Shown here in pieces: positions 8,292 to 17,951 of a stretch of DNA of 64,000 bases. Within the stretch, counting starts at the first letter, position 1; the number at the start of each line of letters is the position of its first letter. The stretch covers positions 868,001 through 932,000 of the forward strand of contig NZ_JAINVW010000001.1 in NCBI RefSeq assembly GCF_019880545.1, read 5' to 3'. A model generated the notes under the pieces. The model was not told where the DNA came from. It saw nothing but the letters and a program-made list of their open reading frames with translations, and did no database searches. The DNA is from Flagellimonas meishanensis (GTDB lineage: Bacteria; Bacteroidota; Bacteroidia; Flavobacteriales; Flavobacteriaceae). A program made the position numbers and the translations under genes.

Positions 8292-9650
8292 ATGGACTGG
8301 GAACGGCTACTTTCCTTGAAACGACAGGGGGATGTTAACAAAAGACTCCGCAAAGAGCAGAAAGAAACACGTTTGGGTTTTGAGGTCGACTATGACCGGA
8401 TCATCTTTTCTTCAGCTTTTAGGAGCCTTCAGGATAAGACGCAAGTGATTCCGATGCCCATCCATGTGGGGTCCAAGAAGGATTTTGTGCATACCCGGCT
8501 TACCCACAGCCTTGAGGTTTCAGTGGTTGGCAGAAGCTTGGGTAGGATTGCCGGACAGGAAATTTTGTCCAAGTACCCCCATCTCGGTGAGGTTCATGGA
8601 TACCATTTCAACGATTTTGGGGCCATTGTTGCCGCTGCGGCCCTGGCGCACGATATTGGCAACCCGCCCTTTGGTCATAGTGGGGAAAAGGCCATTGGCA
8701 ATTATTTTGAGAGTGGCCCAGGGTCAAAGTACAGGGAAAGTCTCTCCAAAGAGGAATACCAAGACTTGATAGATTTTGAGGGCAATGCCAACGGGTTTAA
8801 ACTGTTGACGGAGTCAAGGGATGGGGTTCCCGGCGGACTACGGCTAAGCTATGCCACCTTGGGAGCCTTTATGAAGTATCCAAAGGCTTCACTGCCCAAA
8901 AAGCCGTCAAAACATATCGCAGATAAAAAGTTTGGGTTCTTCCAGTCCGAAAAACAGTTTTTTCTGGAAGTTGTGGAGGAGATTGGATTGGCCAGGAACC
9001 CTGGCAATTCCGGAGTGGGATTTTACAGGCATCCCTTAACATATTTGGTAGAGGCGGCAGATGACATTTGCTATACCATTATAGATTTTGAGGACGGCAT
9101 CAATCTGGGGCTGATCTCGGAGGAATATGCACTGGAATATCTCATCAACCTGGTCAAGGACAGCATCAACATTAAAAAGTACAATGCCATGACCAATGCC
9201 AGTGATCGGTTGAGCTATTTGCGGGCATTGGCCATAAACACCCTGATCTCCGACGCCATTGATGTCTTTGTGCAGAACGAAACCGAAATAAGGGATGGAA
9301 GCTTTGGCACCGCACTATTGGAAAAGGGGAGGTACAGGGCGCAGGTTGAGGACATTATTAACCTGAGTGTTCAAAAAGTATACCGGTCGACAGAGGTAAC
9401 CGATAAGGAATTGGCAGGATACAGAATCATTTCGGACCTGCTTGAGGTCTACACCTCAGCTTTGGTGAATGCCATGCATGGCAAGGCCACCAATTATGAC
9501 CAATTATTGATTCGGAGTCTGCCTGAAAATTATAGGAACACGGATACGAGTCTTTATAAAATACTTTTGGACACCAGTTGCTTCGTTGCCAGCTTGTCGG
9601 ACAGTGCAGCCGTGCACATGCATAACAAGGTTATGGGGCGGCAGTTCTAA
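8292..9650 (+). CDS. dgt: dGTP triphosphohydrolase (dNTPase)
   Basis: 452 residues. It hydrolyses dGTP (or other dNTPs) to the nucleoside and tripolyphosphate. The HD-superfamily signature is clear: HTRLTHSLEV around residues 67-76 supplies the first His, and AHDIGNPPFGHSGE at 119-132 gives the H120-D121 pair. EAADDICYTIID later supplies the last metal-binding Asp. Length is typical. Its stop overlaps the convergent DUF3078 gene by 4 bases (9647-9650). Confidence 0.93.
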   Translation: MDWERLLSLKRQGDVNKRLRKEQKETRLGFEVDYDRIIFSSAFRSLQDKTQVIPMPIHVGSKKDFVHTRLTHSLEVSVVGRSLGRIAGQEILSKYPHLGEVHGYHFNDFGAIVAAAALAHDIGNPPFGHSGEKAIGNYFESGPGSKYRESLSKEEYQDLIDFEGNANGFKLLTESRDGVPGGLRLSYATLGAFMKYPKASLPKKPSKHIADKKFGFFQSEKQFFLEVVEEIGLARNPGNSGVGFYRHPLTYLVEAADDICYTIIDFEDGINLGLISEEYALEYLINLVKDSINIKKYNAMTNASDRLSYLRALAINTLISDAIDVFVQNETEIRDGSFGTALLEKGRYRAQVEDIINLSVQKVYRSTEVTDKELAGYRIISDLLEVYTSALVNAMHGKATNYDQLLIRSLPENYRNTDTSLYKILLDTSCFVASLSDSAAVHMHNKVMGRQF

Positions 9651-10705
9651 AAAGTGTACAGCAGCCCGATGCCCAGCAATTGCTTAAACTGGATTCGGGG
9701 CACCCCTGAGTCGATTATGGTGCCATCATCGGCGATGATCTCATCAAATTTAATATCGTCATCAAAAATCAAGTGGGTGCCAATATTGGCATTGATGTAC
9801 TGGTTCACTTTTAAGTTGAAGTTAAGCTCCCAATCCACATCCACATTGCCAAAACTCAATAGGTAATCGGTGTACAAACTGATACGGTGGTTCATCAATA
9901 TGTTCTTGATGATTTCCTTTTCCCAGGTATTGGTCACCAAAAATCCCAGTTCCAGAAACACATTCTCCCCACTTTCCACACCAAAGGCCCCCTGTTCGGA
10001 TAAGGTTTCGTCCAGTACAAATGTGGATTTCAAGGTTGCTGGGGATATGAACAGGTCAAATTTTTTGCCCGCCGAGATGTAGGACTTGCCCATACCCAAA
10101 AAAAGGTATCCAGGAGACATGAACCTCGATATCGGGTTATCCCTATCCGGATATTTGAAACCGTTGGAAAACTGGGTGTTGAAATTGGCCTTGAACGAAT
10201 AGTACCAATTGGTGATGGTATCCTTTCTGTAGCTGATGGTGGAAGACAGCCTTATTTGGTCATCTGTTTTCCGGAGCTTTCTTCCTTCTTGCGCATTGAT
10301 GCCATAACGGAATATGATCTCATTGTCCCAGTTAAAGTACCTGAACTTGTAGTTTCTTTCAAAACGCATGTTGGCAAGCGCCGAAACCGAATTATCGCCC
10401 CCGGCGTTCCAGTTTACAAAGGCAACTTCATTAATGTTCAGGCCAAATTCGTTCGTTTTGTCCCAAAAAGAGGTCGGAATAAAGCGCTTGTATCTTTTTC
10501 TAACTGGCTTCACACGGTTCAAAACGGTTCTGGGATCGGTGAGTTTGGCGCCCCGCTTAAGATATTTCAGCTTCACGTCCTTTATGCGCACCACCTTAAA
10601 GCCCACTTCGCTGCTGTCGCGTTCAAAGACTTTGAGATTTGTCACCTGGGCTTCGGCAGAACGAACTACAAAAAGGAAAAGGATACAAATACCAACTATT
10701 CGCAT
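9647..10705 (-). CDS. DUF3078 domain-containing outer-membrane protein
   Basis: 352 residues with signal peptide MRIVGICILFLFVVRSAEAQ. The mature part has the DUF3078 pattern found in Bacteroidota: NEVAFVNWNAGGDNSVSAL, a long series of amphipathic beta strands (NEIIFRYGINAQEGRKLRKTDDQIRLSS), and an aromatic C-terminus (LLGIGLLYTF) typical of outer-membrane barrels. Function is unknown. It overlaps the end of dxs by 10 bases on the same strand, so the two are probably co-transcribed. Confidence 0.85.
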   Translation of the reverse strand: MRIVGICILFLFVVRSAEAQVTNLKVFERDSSEVGFKVVRIKDVKLKYLKRGAKLTDPRTVLNRVKPVRKRYKRFIPTSFWDKTNEFGLNINEVAFVNWNAGGDNSVSALANMRFERNYKFRYFNWDNEIIFRYGINAQEGRKLRKTDDQIRLSSTISYRKDTITNWYYSFKANFNTQFSNGFKYPDRDNPISRFMSPGYLFLGMGKSYISAGKKFDLFISPATLKSTFVLDETLSEQGAFGVESGENVFLELGFLVTNTWEKEIIKNILMNHRISLYTDYLLSFGNVDVDWELNFNLKVNQYINANIGTHLIFDDDIKFDEIIADDGTIIDSGVPRIQFKQLLGIGLLYTF

Positions 10706-12474
10706 TGTTTCAAAGCTGATTTTAAGTAGGAACGGATGGATTCAAAATCTATGCCCGCCAAGCTGTGGGTTTCCTCCATGGTTCCATGCGCAATAAACCG
10801 ATCGGGTATGCCGAAAATCTTGATGGGCTTAGAAAAGGCTTCTTTATTGGCAAATTCGAGAATGGCCGAACCAAAACCTCCCATTTCGCAGCCATCTTCA
10901 ATGGTGACTATATGGTCATAACCTTTAAATATTTTTTTTAGCATTTTTGAATCCAAGGGCTTTATGAAGCGCATATCGTAGTGGCCCACATGTTCTGGAT
11001 GCTCTAGGTCTTCCAATATTTTGGCCACCATGTTGCCCACATGACCTATGGTCAAAACAGCAATGGAACTGCCTTCTTTCAAACATCTTGCCGAGCCGAT
11101 TTCAATAGCGGAGTATTCTTTTCTCCAATCCAAGTTGACCCCTCTTCCCCTTGGATATCGAATAGCAAGCGGACCGTTTTTGTGGAACTGCGCAGTGTAC
11201 ATGATGTTGCGAAGTTCCATCTCGTCCATTGGAGCAAATAGGGTGAGATTCGGGATACATCTCAGATAGGCGAGATCGAAGACCCCATGATGCGTGGGCC
11301 CATCGTTACCGACAAGACCTGCTCGGTCCAAACAAAAAATAACGGGCAGTTTTTGTAATGCCACATCGTGAATGACTTGATCATAGGCCCGCTGCAAAAA
11401 GGTGGAGTAAATATTGCAAAAGGGAACAAGGCCCTGGGTTGCCATTCCGGCTGCAAGGGTAACCGCATGTTGCTCTGCAATGCCAACATCAAATGCACGG
11501 TCGGGAATCGCATCCATCATAAGCTTCATGGAGCTGCCCGTGGGCATGGCCGGGGTGATGCCAACGATAGTTTCATTTTCAAGGGCAAGTTCCACCAGAG
11601 TATGTCCAAAAACATCCTGGTATTTGGGAGGCAGGGGTTCTTGACTTTTTTTTAGTTGTTCTCCAGTGTGTTTGTCAAATTTTCCGGGAGCGTGGTAAAC
11701 CACTTGGTCTTCCTCCGCTTTTCTGAGCCCTTTTCCCTTGGTGGTTATTATGTGGAGGAATCGAGGCCCCTTATTTTTTTTGATTCGTTCCAGTTCCTCT
11801 ACCAATTTGGGTAGGTCGTGTCCGTCCATTGGACCTGAGTAGTCCAAGTTTAGGCATTCAAACAAATTCTCATCCTTTGCTGTGCCGGATTTCACATTGG
11901 TCAGATATTTTTTGAGGGCACCAACACTGGGATCAATTCCAATGGCATTGTCATTCAGCACAATGAGCACATTGGCATCCGTTACACCGAGATGGTTCAA
12001 TCCTTCGAAGGCCATGCCACTGGCGATGGAGGCATCCCCTACCACTGCAATGTGCTGTTTGGAGGTTTCCCCTTTGAGTTGTGAAGAAAGGGCCATCCCC
12101 AAAATAGCGGAGATTGCGGTGGAACTGTGTCCGGTCCCAAAATCGTCGAACTCACTCTCATCCCGTTTTGGAAAACCGCTTATGCCCCCAAGCTGCCTGT
12201 TGGTGTCAAAAACTGCTTTTCTCCCGGTCAATATTTTATGACCATAGGCCTGATGGCCAACATCCCATATGAGTTTGTCGTTGGGCGTATCAAAAACATA
12301 GTGAAGGGCAATGGTGAGTTCCACAACGCCCAGGCTGGCACCCAAATGCCCTTCTTTCGAGGAAACCACATCAATGATGAAGTCCCTTAGTTCTTGGGCA
12401 AGCTGAGGCAAGCTTTCCACAGGAAGCTTTCTAAGGTCGTTAGGTGAATTGATATGTGGTAAAAGCTTTTTCAA
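10696..12474 (-). CDS. dxs: 1-deoxy-D-xylulose-5-phosphate synthase
   Basis: 592 residues. It condenses pyruvate and glyceraldehyde-3-phosphate with thiamine diphosphate, the first step of the MEP isoprenoid pathway. Visible marks: GHQAYGHKILTGR, FGTGHSSTAISAILGMAL, the TPP/Mg motif beginning GDASIASGMAFEGLNHLG and ending NDN, and the transketolase C-terminal part with IAEQHAVTLAAGMA. It supplies precursors for carotenoids, whose genes lie about 15 kb away. It is followed by the overlapping DUF3078 gene. Confidence 0.96.
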   Translation of the reverse strand: MKKLLPHINSPNDLRKLPVESLPQLAQELRDFIIDVVSSKEGHLGASLGVVELTIALHYVFDTPNDKLIWDVGHQAYGHKILTGRKAVFDTNRQLGGISGFPKRDESEFDDFGTGHSSTAISAILGMALSSQLKGETSKQHIAVVGDASIASGMAFEGLNHLGVTDANVLIVLNDNAIGIDPSVGALKKYLTNVKSGTAKDENLFECLNLDYSGPMDGHDLPKLVEELERIKKNKGPRFLHIITTKGKGLRKAEEDQVVYHAPGKFDKHTGEQLKKSQEPLPPKYQDVFGHTLVELALENETIVGITPAMPTGSSMKLMMDAIPDRAFDVGIAEQHAVTLAAGMATQGLVPFCNIYSTFLQRAYDQVIHDVALQKLPVIFCLDRAGLVGNDGPTHHGVFDLAYLRCIPNLTLFAPMDEMELRNIMYTAQFHKNGPLAIRYPRGRGVNLDWRKEYSAIEIGSARCLKEGSSIAVLTIGHVGNMVAKILEDLEHPEHVGHYDMRFIKPLDSKMLKKIFKGYDHIVTIEDGCEMGGFGSAILEFANKEAFSKPIKIFGIPDRFIAHGTMEETHSLAGIDFESIRSYLKSALKQCE

Positions 12475-12500
12475 TGGACGAAAAACAAAAGTACCTATTA

Positions 12501-12529
12501 TTGATCAAAATTTTTTATGTGTAGTTTAG
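12501..12529 (+). promoter_or_regulatory. Putative tadA promoter
   Basis: TTG at 12501-12503, an 18-base gap and TAGTTTAG at 12522-12529 (one mismatch to TAnnTTTG), 24 bases before the tadA start. Confidence 0.35.
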
Positions 12530-12553
12530 CGAACGCAATCATCTTTTAAAAAA

Positions 12554-13006
12554 ATGGTCGATAACCCCTTTGACGATACTTATTTTATGAAGAGGGCCCT
12601 CCAAGAAGCGGAAATTGCCTTTGAACAAGGTGAGGTTCCGGTCGGGGCCGTTGTTACCGTGAACAACAGGATCATTGGCAGGGCGCACAACCTTACCGAA
12701 CGCTTAAAGGACGTGACGGCCCATGCGGAAATGCAGGCCATAACTGCGGCCTCAAACTTTTTGGGGGGCAAGTATTTGCACGGGTGCACGCTATACGTAA
12801 CCCTGGAGCCTTGCCAAATGTGTGCTGGGGCACTCTATTGGAGCCAGGTTTCCAAAGTGGTATATGGTGCGGCGGATCTGGAAAGGGGATTTAACGTAAT
12901 GGGGGGACACCTCCATCCGAAGACGGAAGTTATCGGCGGCATTTTGGAAAATGAGGCTTCCGAGCTTTTGAAGCGCTTCTTCATCCAAAAACGCAACTTG
13001 AACTAA
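12554..13006 (+). CDS. tadA: tRNA adenosine(34) deaminase / nucleoside deaminase
   Basis: 150 residues, the normal length. Zinc-dependent cytidine/deoxycytidylate deaminase fold: H57-A-E59 holds one zinc ligand and the proton-shuttling Glu, and PCQMC at residues 86-90 gives the two Cys ligands. VPVGAVV near residue 28-34 is a TadA-like substrate-pocket stretch. It most likely makes inosine at the wobble position of tRNA-Arg; guanine or cytosine deaminase paralogues share the motif. It stands alone between divergent dxs and the convergent cold-shock gene. Confidence 0.88.
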   Translation: MVDNPFDDTYFMKRALQEAEIAFEQGEVPVGAVVTVNNRIIGRAHNLTERLKDVTAHAEMQAITAASNFLGGKYLHGCTLYVTLEPCQMCAGALYWSQVSKVVYGAADLERGFNVMGGHLHPKTEVIGGILENEASELLKRFFIQKRNLN

Positions 13007-13032
13007 TAAAAAACCCTGGTCATGAACCAGGG
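13007..13032 (-). terminator. Intrinsic terminator of the cold-shock gene
   Basis: CCCTGGT (13014-13020), loop CATGA, ACCAGGG (13026-13032). On the minus strand the stem is followed by TTTTTTATT. It lies 31 bases past the cold-shock stop and may also work for tadA from the other side. Confidence 0.8.
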
Positions 13033-13062
13033 TCTACTCAAAATCAAAATAAAATGTTATCG

Positions 13063-13254
13063 TCAGATTACCTGCACCTGTGCGGCAACTAATCCTTTTC
13101 TTCCTTCTTCTTCTTGGTATTCTACTTTGTCTCCTTCGTGTAATTCCACTCCGTTCAATGAGGTAACATGAACAAAAATGTCCTTTCCGGTTGCGTCGTT
13201 GGTAATGAAGCCATAACCTTTGGATTCATTGAAAAATTTTACTGTACCAGTCAT
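13063..13254 (-). CDS. Cold-shock-domain protein (CspA family)
   Basis: 63 residues: a single OB-fold cold-shock domain. RNP1 is KGYGFI at residues 12-17 and RNP2 is DIFVHV at 25-30, the nucleic-acid-binding aromatic patches. It should act as an RNA chaperone. Monocistronic: it has its own terminator downstream and a TACTTTCG element (13281-13288, minus) 27 bases upstream, close to the TAnnTTTG -7 consensus. The 5' leader is short, so a long thermosensing leader like that of E. coli cspA is not evident. Confidence 0.95.
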   Translation of the reverse strand: MTGTVKFFNESKGYGFITNDATGKDIFVHVTSLNGVELHEGDKVEYQEEEGRKGLVAAQVQVI

Positions 13255-13337
13255 TCAAAAAAAATATAATTGTTAAAATGCGAAAGTAGGGTATTTTATG
13301 GGGCTTTGTATAAAATGGACATTAAATCTTTTGAAAA

Positions 13338-13601
13338 TTATTGATTTTCAGTTTTTTTACGCTCTTTATCCTGCATTTTTTTAATATTATCATGGGTCAG
13401 CATATAATCTTTCATGTTTTTGCCCTTACTTTCCTTGATCAGGAACAGGGGCATGGCTACCAAAAAGAGCCCGATTGTTCCCAAACCTATGCATTTATGG
13501 CCCGCAGCCGGCCGGGCTTCCTTGATGGAAAAACCATAGATGATGGAACCAAAGGAGAGCAGCATAATGAGCACGACGATATATTTAAGCTTGAGCCTCA
13601 T
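13338..13601 (-). CDS. Small two-helix membrane protein downstream of the ClC gene
   Basis: 87 residues from the ATG at 13599-13601, which overlaps the stop of the ClC-type gene (ATGA, 4 bases). A longer in-frame ORF to 13700 lies inside the ClC coding sequence and was rejected. Two hydrophobic segments (about residues 4-21 and 34-50) are followed by a highly charged tail (KDYMLTHDNIKKMQDKERKKTENQ). No family is recognised. The tight coupling suggests a function tied to the channel, but this is inference. Confidence 0.7.
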   Translation of the reverse strand: MRLKLKYIVVLIMLLSFGSIIYGFSIKEARPAAGHKCIGLGTIGLFLVAMPLFLIKESKGKNMKDYMLTHDNIKKMQDKERKKTENQ

Positions 13602-15382
13602 CCTGTATAATTGATTAGTTCCCTGCGATAGGCTGTAAGCAGCTTGGACTTCGAAATGAATCCGATATATTTTCCGTCCTTGATGACCGGCAAATTCCAA
13701 GCACCGCTTTCCTGAAATTTTTTCATTACCTGTTTCATGCTATCCTTTCCATAAAAGATTTGTTCCGGGGGGGCATGCATCAGGTTTTCGACGAACACCG
13801 AGTCGTAAAGGTCGGTATTGAACATGAAATCCCGGATATCGTCCAAGACAATTATGCCCATTAGCCTTTCGTCCGCATCCAGCACGGGAAAAATGTTCCT
13901 TTTGGATTTGGAAACGGAATCATGGAGCATTTGGCCCAGGGACATTTTAGGGCCAACGGCCTTAAAATTTTGCTCAATAACGTCGTCCATTTCCATTAGA
14001 CCCAAAACCATTTGGTCCTTGTCATGGGTCAATAAGGCGCCAATTTTTGCAAGCTCTTTGGTATAAATCGTATAGTCCAGGGCATTCTTCGTCATAAGGT
14101 AGGAGATGGATGCAGTAATCATTAGCGGAACAAACAGTTGGTACCCTCCAGTGATCTCGGCAATCAAGAAAATGGCGGTCAAGGGTGCGTGGATAACCCC
14201 TGCAATCAACCCGGCCATTCCGATTAGTGTAAAGTTGCTCTCCGAAACCGCAAATCCGAGCCCAAGATTGTTGATGACCTTGGCGACCACGTTGCCCAGG
14301 GCACTGCCCATGACCATGGTAGGGATAAAGATGCCCCCGGCTCCCCCGGCAGCAAAGGTTGTGGTCATGGCAATGGCCTTGAAAATGGTGATGCCGAACA
14401 ACAGGGCTATGACCACCCAAATGTTATGGGTATAGGAGTCGAAGGGAGTTTTCCCCAAAGCTTTTAAGTGATCCCCGTCGAGAAGGTTGTTGATGAACCC
14501 GAAACCTTCACCATACAATGGTGGAATGGCGTACAACATGATGCCGATGGCAATACCCCCTATCAGGAGTTTATATTTTGGACTTTTGAAACGTTTAAAA
14601 AAACTGAAAATGGCAAAGTACATCTTGGTAAAATAGATGGATGCAAAGGCCGTGCCCACACCCAAAACAATATAGAATGCCGTGTCTTTCAACTGAAAGC
14701 CCTCGGATAACGAAAAATTGAACAATACCTGGTTGCCCAAAAAGAAATAGGAGGTAAGCACTCCTGCAATGGAAGCCAAAAGCAGCGGAAGCATAGACAA
14801 CATGGTGAGGTCCAAAGTGAATACCTCTACGGCAAAGATAATGGCGGCGATTGGGGACTGGAATATGGAAGAAATGGCACCCGCCGAGGCACAGGCCACT
14901 AAAAGCGAACGCGTCTTGGCATCAACACGGAAAAGACGGCTCAAGTTGGAGCTCAACGCCGACCCCGATTTGACGGCAGGCCCCAACAATCCCACAGATC
15001 CACCGAAACCAACGGTAAGCGGCGCGGCAATCAAAGGGGTGTAAATATCCTTTACCCGCAGTAGTCCCTTCTTTTTGGACAATGAAAAAATTATGGAAGA
15101 AACGGCGTGTTGAAGAGGTTCTTTATGGATGAATTTGACATATAGAAAAACCAATGTCAAACCAATGGTGGGCAGTACAAAGTACAGTTGGTTCTCCGAA
15201 AAGATGATGCCCATTTTCAAAAGGGACTCAATGAAATAGGTCAGGTTTTTTAGGGTAACGGCCACCAGCCCGGCCAAAAACCCAACAACCAAGCTCATGA
15301 TATGCACAAAGGTCTTGTTGGAGATATTTTTGTACCTCCACTTCAGGAATTTTGTGAACAGCTTTTTGTATCTGCTTGGCAT
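13598..15382 (-). CDS. ClC-type chloride channel/transporter with CBS domains
   Basis: 594 residues. The membrane part (about 25-440) carries ClC helix motifs: GFGGSVGLLGPAVKSGSAL (126-144), the GGAGGIFIPTMVMG selectivity-filter stretch, and SPIAAIIFAVEVF. The C-terminal third holds two CBS domains (ending in GAWNLPVIKDGKYIGFISKSKLL). The sequence GLLGP at 131-135 replaces the usual GREGP/GLEGP, so the external gating glutamate is Leu133. This predicts altered or lost proton coupling. A small membrane protein gene overlaps its 3' end. Confidence 0.9.
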   Translation of the reverse strand: MPSRYKKLFTKFLKWRYKNISNKTFVHIMSLVVGFLAGLVAVTLKNLTYFIESLLKMGIIFSENQLYFVLPTIGLTLVFLYVKFIHKEPLQHAVSSIIFSLSKKKGLLRVKDIYTPLIAAPLTVGFGGSVGLLGPAVKSGSALSSNLSRLFRVDAKTRSLLVACASAGAISSIFQSPIAAIIFAVEVFTLDLTMLSMLPLLLASIAGVLTSYFFLGNQVLFNFSLSEGFQLKDTAFYIVLGVGTAFASIYFTKMYFAIFSFFKRFKSPKYKLLIGGIAIGIMLYAIPPLYGEGFGFINNLLDGDHLKALGKTPFDSYTHNIWVVIALLFGITIFKAIAMTTTFAAGGAGGIFIPTMVMGSALGNVVAKVINNLGLGFAVSESNFTLIGMAGLIAGVIHAPLTAIFLIAEITGGYQLFVPLMITASISYLMTKNALDYTIYTKELAKIGALLTHDKDQMVLGLMEMDDVIEQNFKAVGPKMSLGQMLHDSVSKSKRNIFPVLDADERLMGIIVLDDIRDFMFNTDLYDSVFVENLMHAPPEQIFYGKDSMKQVMKKFQESGAWNLPVIKDGKYIGFISKSKLLTAYRRELINYTG

Positions 15383-15442
15383 ATGGTTTAATGGGGATAC
15401 TTAAATGTATTAAAAAATCTCGCCGAAAGCAGGACAAAAAAC

Positions 15443-17191
15443 TCATAAGTCCAACTTCAGATGCAGTTCTTTAAGTTGTTCTTCATCAATAGTGGCCGGA
15501 GCATCTATCATCACGTCCCTACCACTGTTGTTTTTTGGGAATGCTATGAAATCACGTATGGTCTCCTGTCCGCCCAAAATGGCCACAAGTCTGTCCAAGC
15601 CAAAAGCAATTCCGCCGTGGGGAGGGGCACCGTATTGAAAAGCATCCATCAAAAAGCCAAATTGTTCCTTGGCCTGTTGCGGGGTAAAGCCCAAATGCTT
15701 GAACATGATGGCTTGTGTTTCCTTGTCGTGGATGCGGATGGATCCCCCGCCAATTTCGTTGCCGTTGAGTACCAAATCGTAGGCATTGGCCTTTACGGCA
15801 CTGGGGTTGGTTTCCAGCAACTCCAACTGACCTGGTTTGGGTGAGGTGAACGGATGGTGCATGGCGTGGTAGGTCCCTGTCTCCTCATCGAGTTCCAACA
15901 GAGGAAAATCCACTACCCAAAGAGGAGCAAATTCACTAGGTTTTCTAAGACCAAGGCGTTCAGCCAATTCCATGCGCAGTGCGCTGAGTTGCGCACGGGT
16001 CTCTTTTATGCTGCCGGAAAGGATGCAAATAAGGTCACCCGGGTTTGCCCCAGTGAGCTCAGCCCATTTGGCCAAATCTTCCTGATCATAGAATTTATCC
16101 ACAGAAGACTTATAGGTGCCATCTTCATTGCATTTTACATACACCATTCCCTTTGCTCCCACCTGTGGCCTTTTCACCCAATCAATAAGGCTGTCGATTT
16201 CCTTTCGCGTGTATGATCCTGCACTTGGCACGGCTATGCCCACCACCAGTTCTGCTGCGTTGAACACATTGAAATCCCTGTGCTGGGCCACTGCGTTCAA
16301 TTCGCCAAATTGCATTCCAAACCGGATATCGGGCTTGTCATTGCCATACAGTTTCATGGCCTCATCATAGGTCATTCTTGGGAACGCGCCGATTTCCACA
16401 CCTTTTATTTCTTTGAGCAAATGTCTGGTAAGTCCTTCGAAGGTATTGAGGACATCTTCCTGCTCCACAAAGGCCATTTCACAGTCTATCTGGGTAAACT
16501 CCGGCTGCCTATCGGCCCTAAGGTCCTCATCCCTGAAGCATTTCACAATTTGGAAGTATTTATCCATGCCCCCTACCATCAATAGCTGCTTGAACGTTTG
16601 GGGAGATTGGGGCAGAGCGTAGAACTGGCCTTCGTTCATTCTACTGGGAACCAAAAAGTCGCGGGCCCCCTCTGGGGTGGATTTTATAAGATAGGGAGTT
16701 TCCACATCTATAAAACCTTGGTCGGAAAGATACTTACGCACTTCCATGGTTACTTTATGCCTGAAGATGAGGTTGTTCTTCACAGGATTCCTGCGGATGT
16801 CCAGATAGCGGTATTTCATGCGGATATCCTCTCCACCGTCCGTTTCGTCCTCAATGGTGAAAGGAGGAAGAATGGATTTGTTGAGTACTTTTAACCCATT
16901 AACCAACACCTCAATGTCCCCAGTGGGAATGTTTGGATTTTTTGATGCCCTTTCGATAACGTTCCCCACGACCTGAATCACCGTTTCCCTGCCCAGTTCC
17001 CAGGCCTGTTCCAGAAGCACTTTGGAAGTCCTGTCCTGATCAAAGACCAATTGGGTGATCCCATAGCGATCTCTCAGGTCTACCCAAACCACAAAACCTT
17101 TGTCCCGGATTTTGTGAACCCAACCACTCAACACAACTTCGGAACCGATATCGGATGTCCTTAAATCCCCACACGTATTGCTTCTGTACAT
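15443..17191 (-). CDS. aspS: Aspartyl-tRNA synthetase
   Basis: 582 residues, bacterial-type class II enzyme charging tRNA-Asp. N-terminal OB-fold anticodon-binding domain ([11 protein letters not shown] through about residue 110), motif 2 region [18 protein letters not shown], the bacterial GAD insertion, and motif 3 [16 protein letters not shown] near the C-terminus. It is transcribed before the ClC gene in the same direction with a 60-base gap. Confidence 0.97.
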   Translation of the reverse strand: MYRSNTCGDLRTSDIGSEVVLSGWVHKIRDKGFVVWVDLRDRYGITQLVFDQDRTSKVLLEQAWELGRETVIQVVGNVIERASKNPNIPTGDIEVLVNGLKVLNKSILPPFTIEDETDGGEDIRMKYRYLDIRRNPVKNNLIFRHKVTMEVRKYLSDQGFIDVETPYLIKSTPEGARDFLVPSRMNEGQFYALPQSPQTFKQLLMVGGMDKYFQIVKCFRDEDLRADRQPEFTQIDCEMAFVEQEDVLNTFEGLTRHLLKEIKGVEIGAFPRMTYDEAMKLYGNDKPDIRFGMQFGELNAVAQHRDFNVFNAAELVVGIAVPSAGSYTRKEIDSLIDWVKRPQVGAKGMVYVKCNEDGTYKSSVDKFYDQEDLAKWAELTGANPGDLICILSGSIKETRAQLSALRMELAERLGLRKPSEFAPLWVVDFPLLELDEETGTYHAMHHPFTSPKPGQLELLETNPSAVKANAYDLVLNGNEIGGGSIRIHDKETQAIMFKHLGFTPQQAKEQFGFLMDAFQYGAPPHGGIAFGLDRLVAILGGQETIRDFIAFPKNNSGRDVMIDAPATIDEEQLKELHLKLDL

Positions 17192-17534
17192 AATGCGTTC
17201 TATGAAAGGGCAAATTTAAGAGGAATGCGAAAATTTATCGGTAGATATGGGGAATTTCTGCTCTAACAAAATTTTTTGTCTGCTAACTACGTTATAATAA
17301 AGCAACCTTAAATTAACATAAAACTTACATTGTGTGCCATAAAAGCCAAAAGAATCATGCTTATAGGCCTTAAACACACAGTTAAATGTTTTATATGGTA
17401 TTGATAACAAAGTGTTTATGATATCAATGTTAATTTAATGTAAACTAAATGTTACTTTAATATATATTTATAGTAAAATTTAAGTAACTTTACAGTTCTG
17501 GTTAAAGATTGTTTTTGAACTTATATCATATACA
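17192..17534. other. AT-rich intergenic region between aspS and the YwqK-like gene
   Basis: 343 bases. It is strongly AT-rich with many TTAA/TAAA tracts. A 64-codon minus-strand frame at 17216-17410 is not convincing as a gene: it has low-complexity composition and no recognisable pattern. A weak -7 element TAACTTTA is at 17485-17492 for the rightward gene. No RNA gene is recognised. Confidence 0.5.
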
Positions 17535-17882
17535 ATGAAGAAAGCGATATTTTTTTTGGCGGTTATGTTTTCGGTTTGCATCCATTCCCAGGATACCGAA
17601 CCCAAATTCGAAAAAATGGGGAAAATAGTAAAAGCCACCTATTTTCACGAAAACGGTGAGGTAGCCCAAACGGGATATTTGATGAATGGAAAGCTACACG
17701 GCCAATGGTTGATGTACGCCTTGGATGGTAAAAAAATTGCTTCCGGCAAGTATGTTGAAGGCAAGAAATCTGGGAAGTGGTTCTTTTGGGAAAATCAAAT
17801 CCTTAAAGAAGTTGATTATGACGATAACAGGATCGTCAACGTAAAAAATTGGAACCAATCGGAAGTTGTCGCTGTTCAATAG
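17535..17882 (+). CDS. Secreted MORN/YwqK-like repeat protein
   Basis: 115 residues with signal peptide MKKAIFFLAVMFSVCIHSQ. The mature part has short MORN-type repeats of the YwqK kind: YFHENGEVAQTGYLMNGKLHGQW, then YALDGKKIASGKYVEGKKSGKW, then FWENQILKEVDYDDN. Databases often label these as YwqK-family antitoxins, but the signal peptide and small size point to a periplasmic or surface protein and no toxin gene is nearby. It is monocistronic with a strong terminator. Confidence 0.8.
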   Translation: MKKAIFFLAVMFSVCIHSQDTEPKFEKMGKIVKATYFHENGEVAQTGYLMNGKLHGQWLMYALDGKKIASGKYVEGKKSGKWFFWENQILKEVDYDDNRIVNVKNWNQSEVVAVQ

Positions 17883-17898
17883 CGGTGAACCTGTGTTC

Positions 17899-17936
17899 CA
17901 AAAAAAGGCCCGACCATTTGGTCGGGCCTTTTTTGT
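17899..17936. terminator. Bidirectional intrinsic terminator
   Basis: GGCCCGACC (17907-17915), loop ATTT, GGTCGGGCC (17920-17928), flanked by an A-tract on the left and a T-tract on the right. It can end both the YwqK-like transcript (+) and the RND efflux operon (-). Confidence 0.92.
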
Positions 17937-17951
17937 TTCCCATTAAAGCGT

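Noticed and set aside
12486..12493. TACTTTTG on the minus strand just before dxs
   Set aside because: A perfect -7 match but with no -33 TTG at suitable distance and only 11 bases from the start codon; not enough to call a promoter.
17318..17336. AAAACTTACATT similar to the island palindromes
   Set aside because: Only a half-site without the inverted arm, far from the island regulator; likely chance in AT-rich DNA.
17216..17410. 64-codon minus-strand ORF upstream of aspS
   Set aside because: Low-complexity AT-rich sequence with no recognisable pattern, inside a region that should hold promoters.
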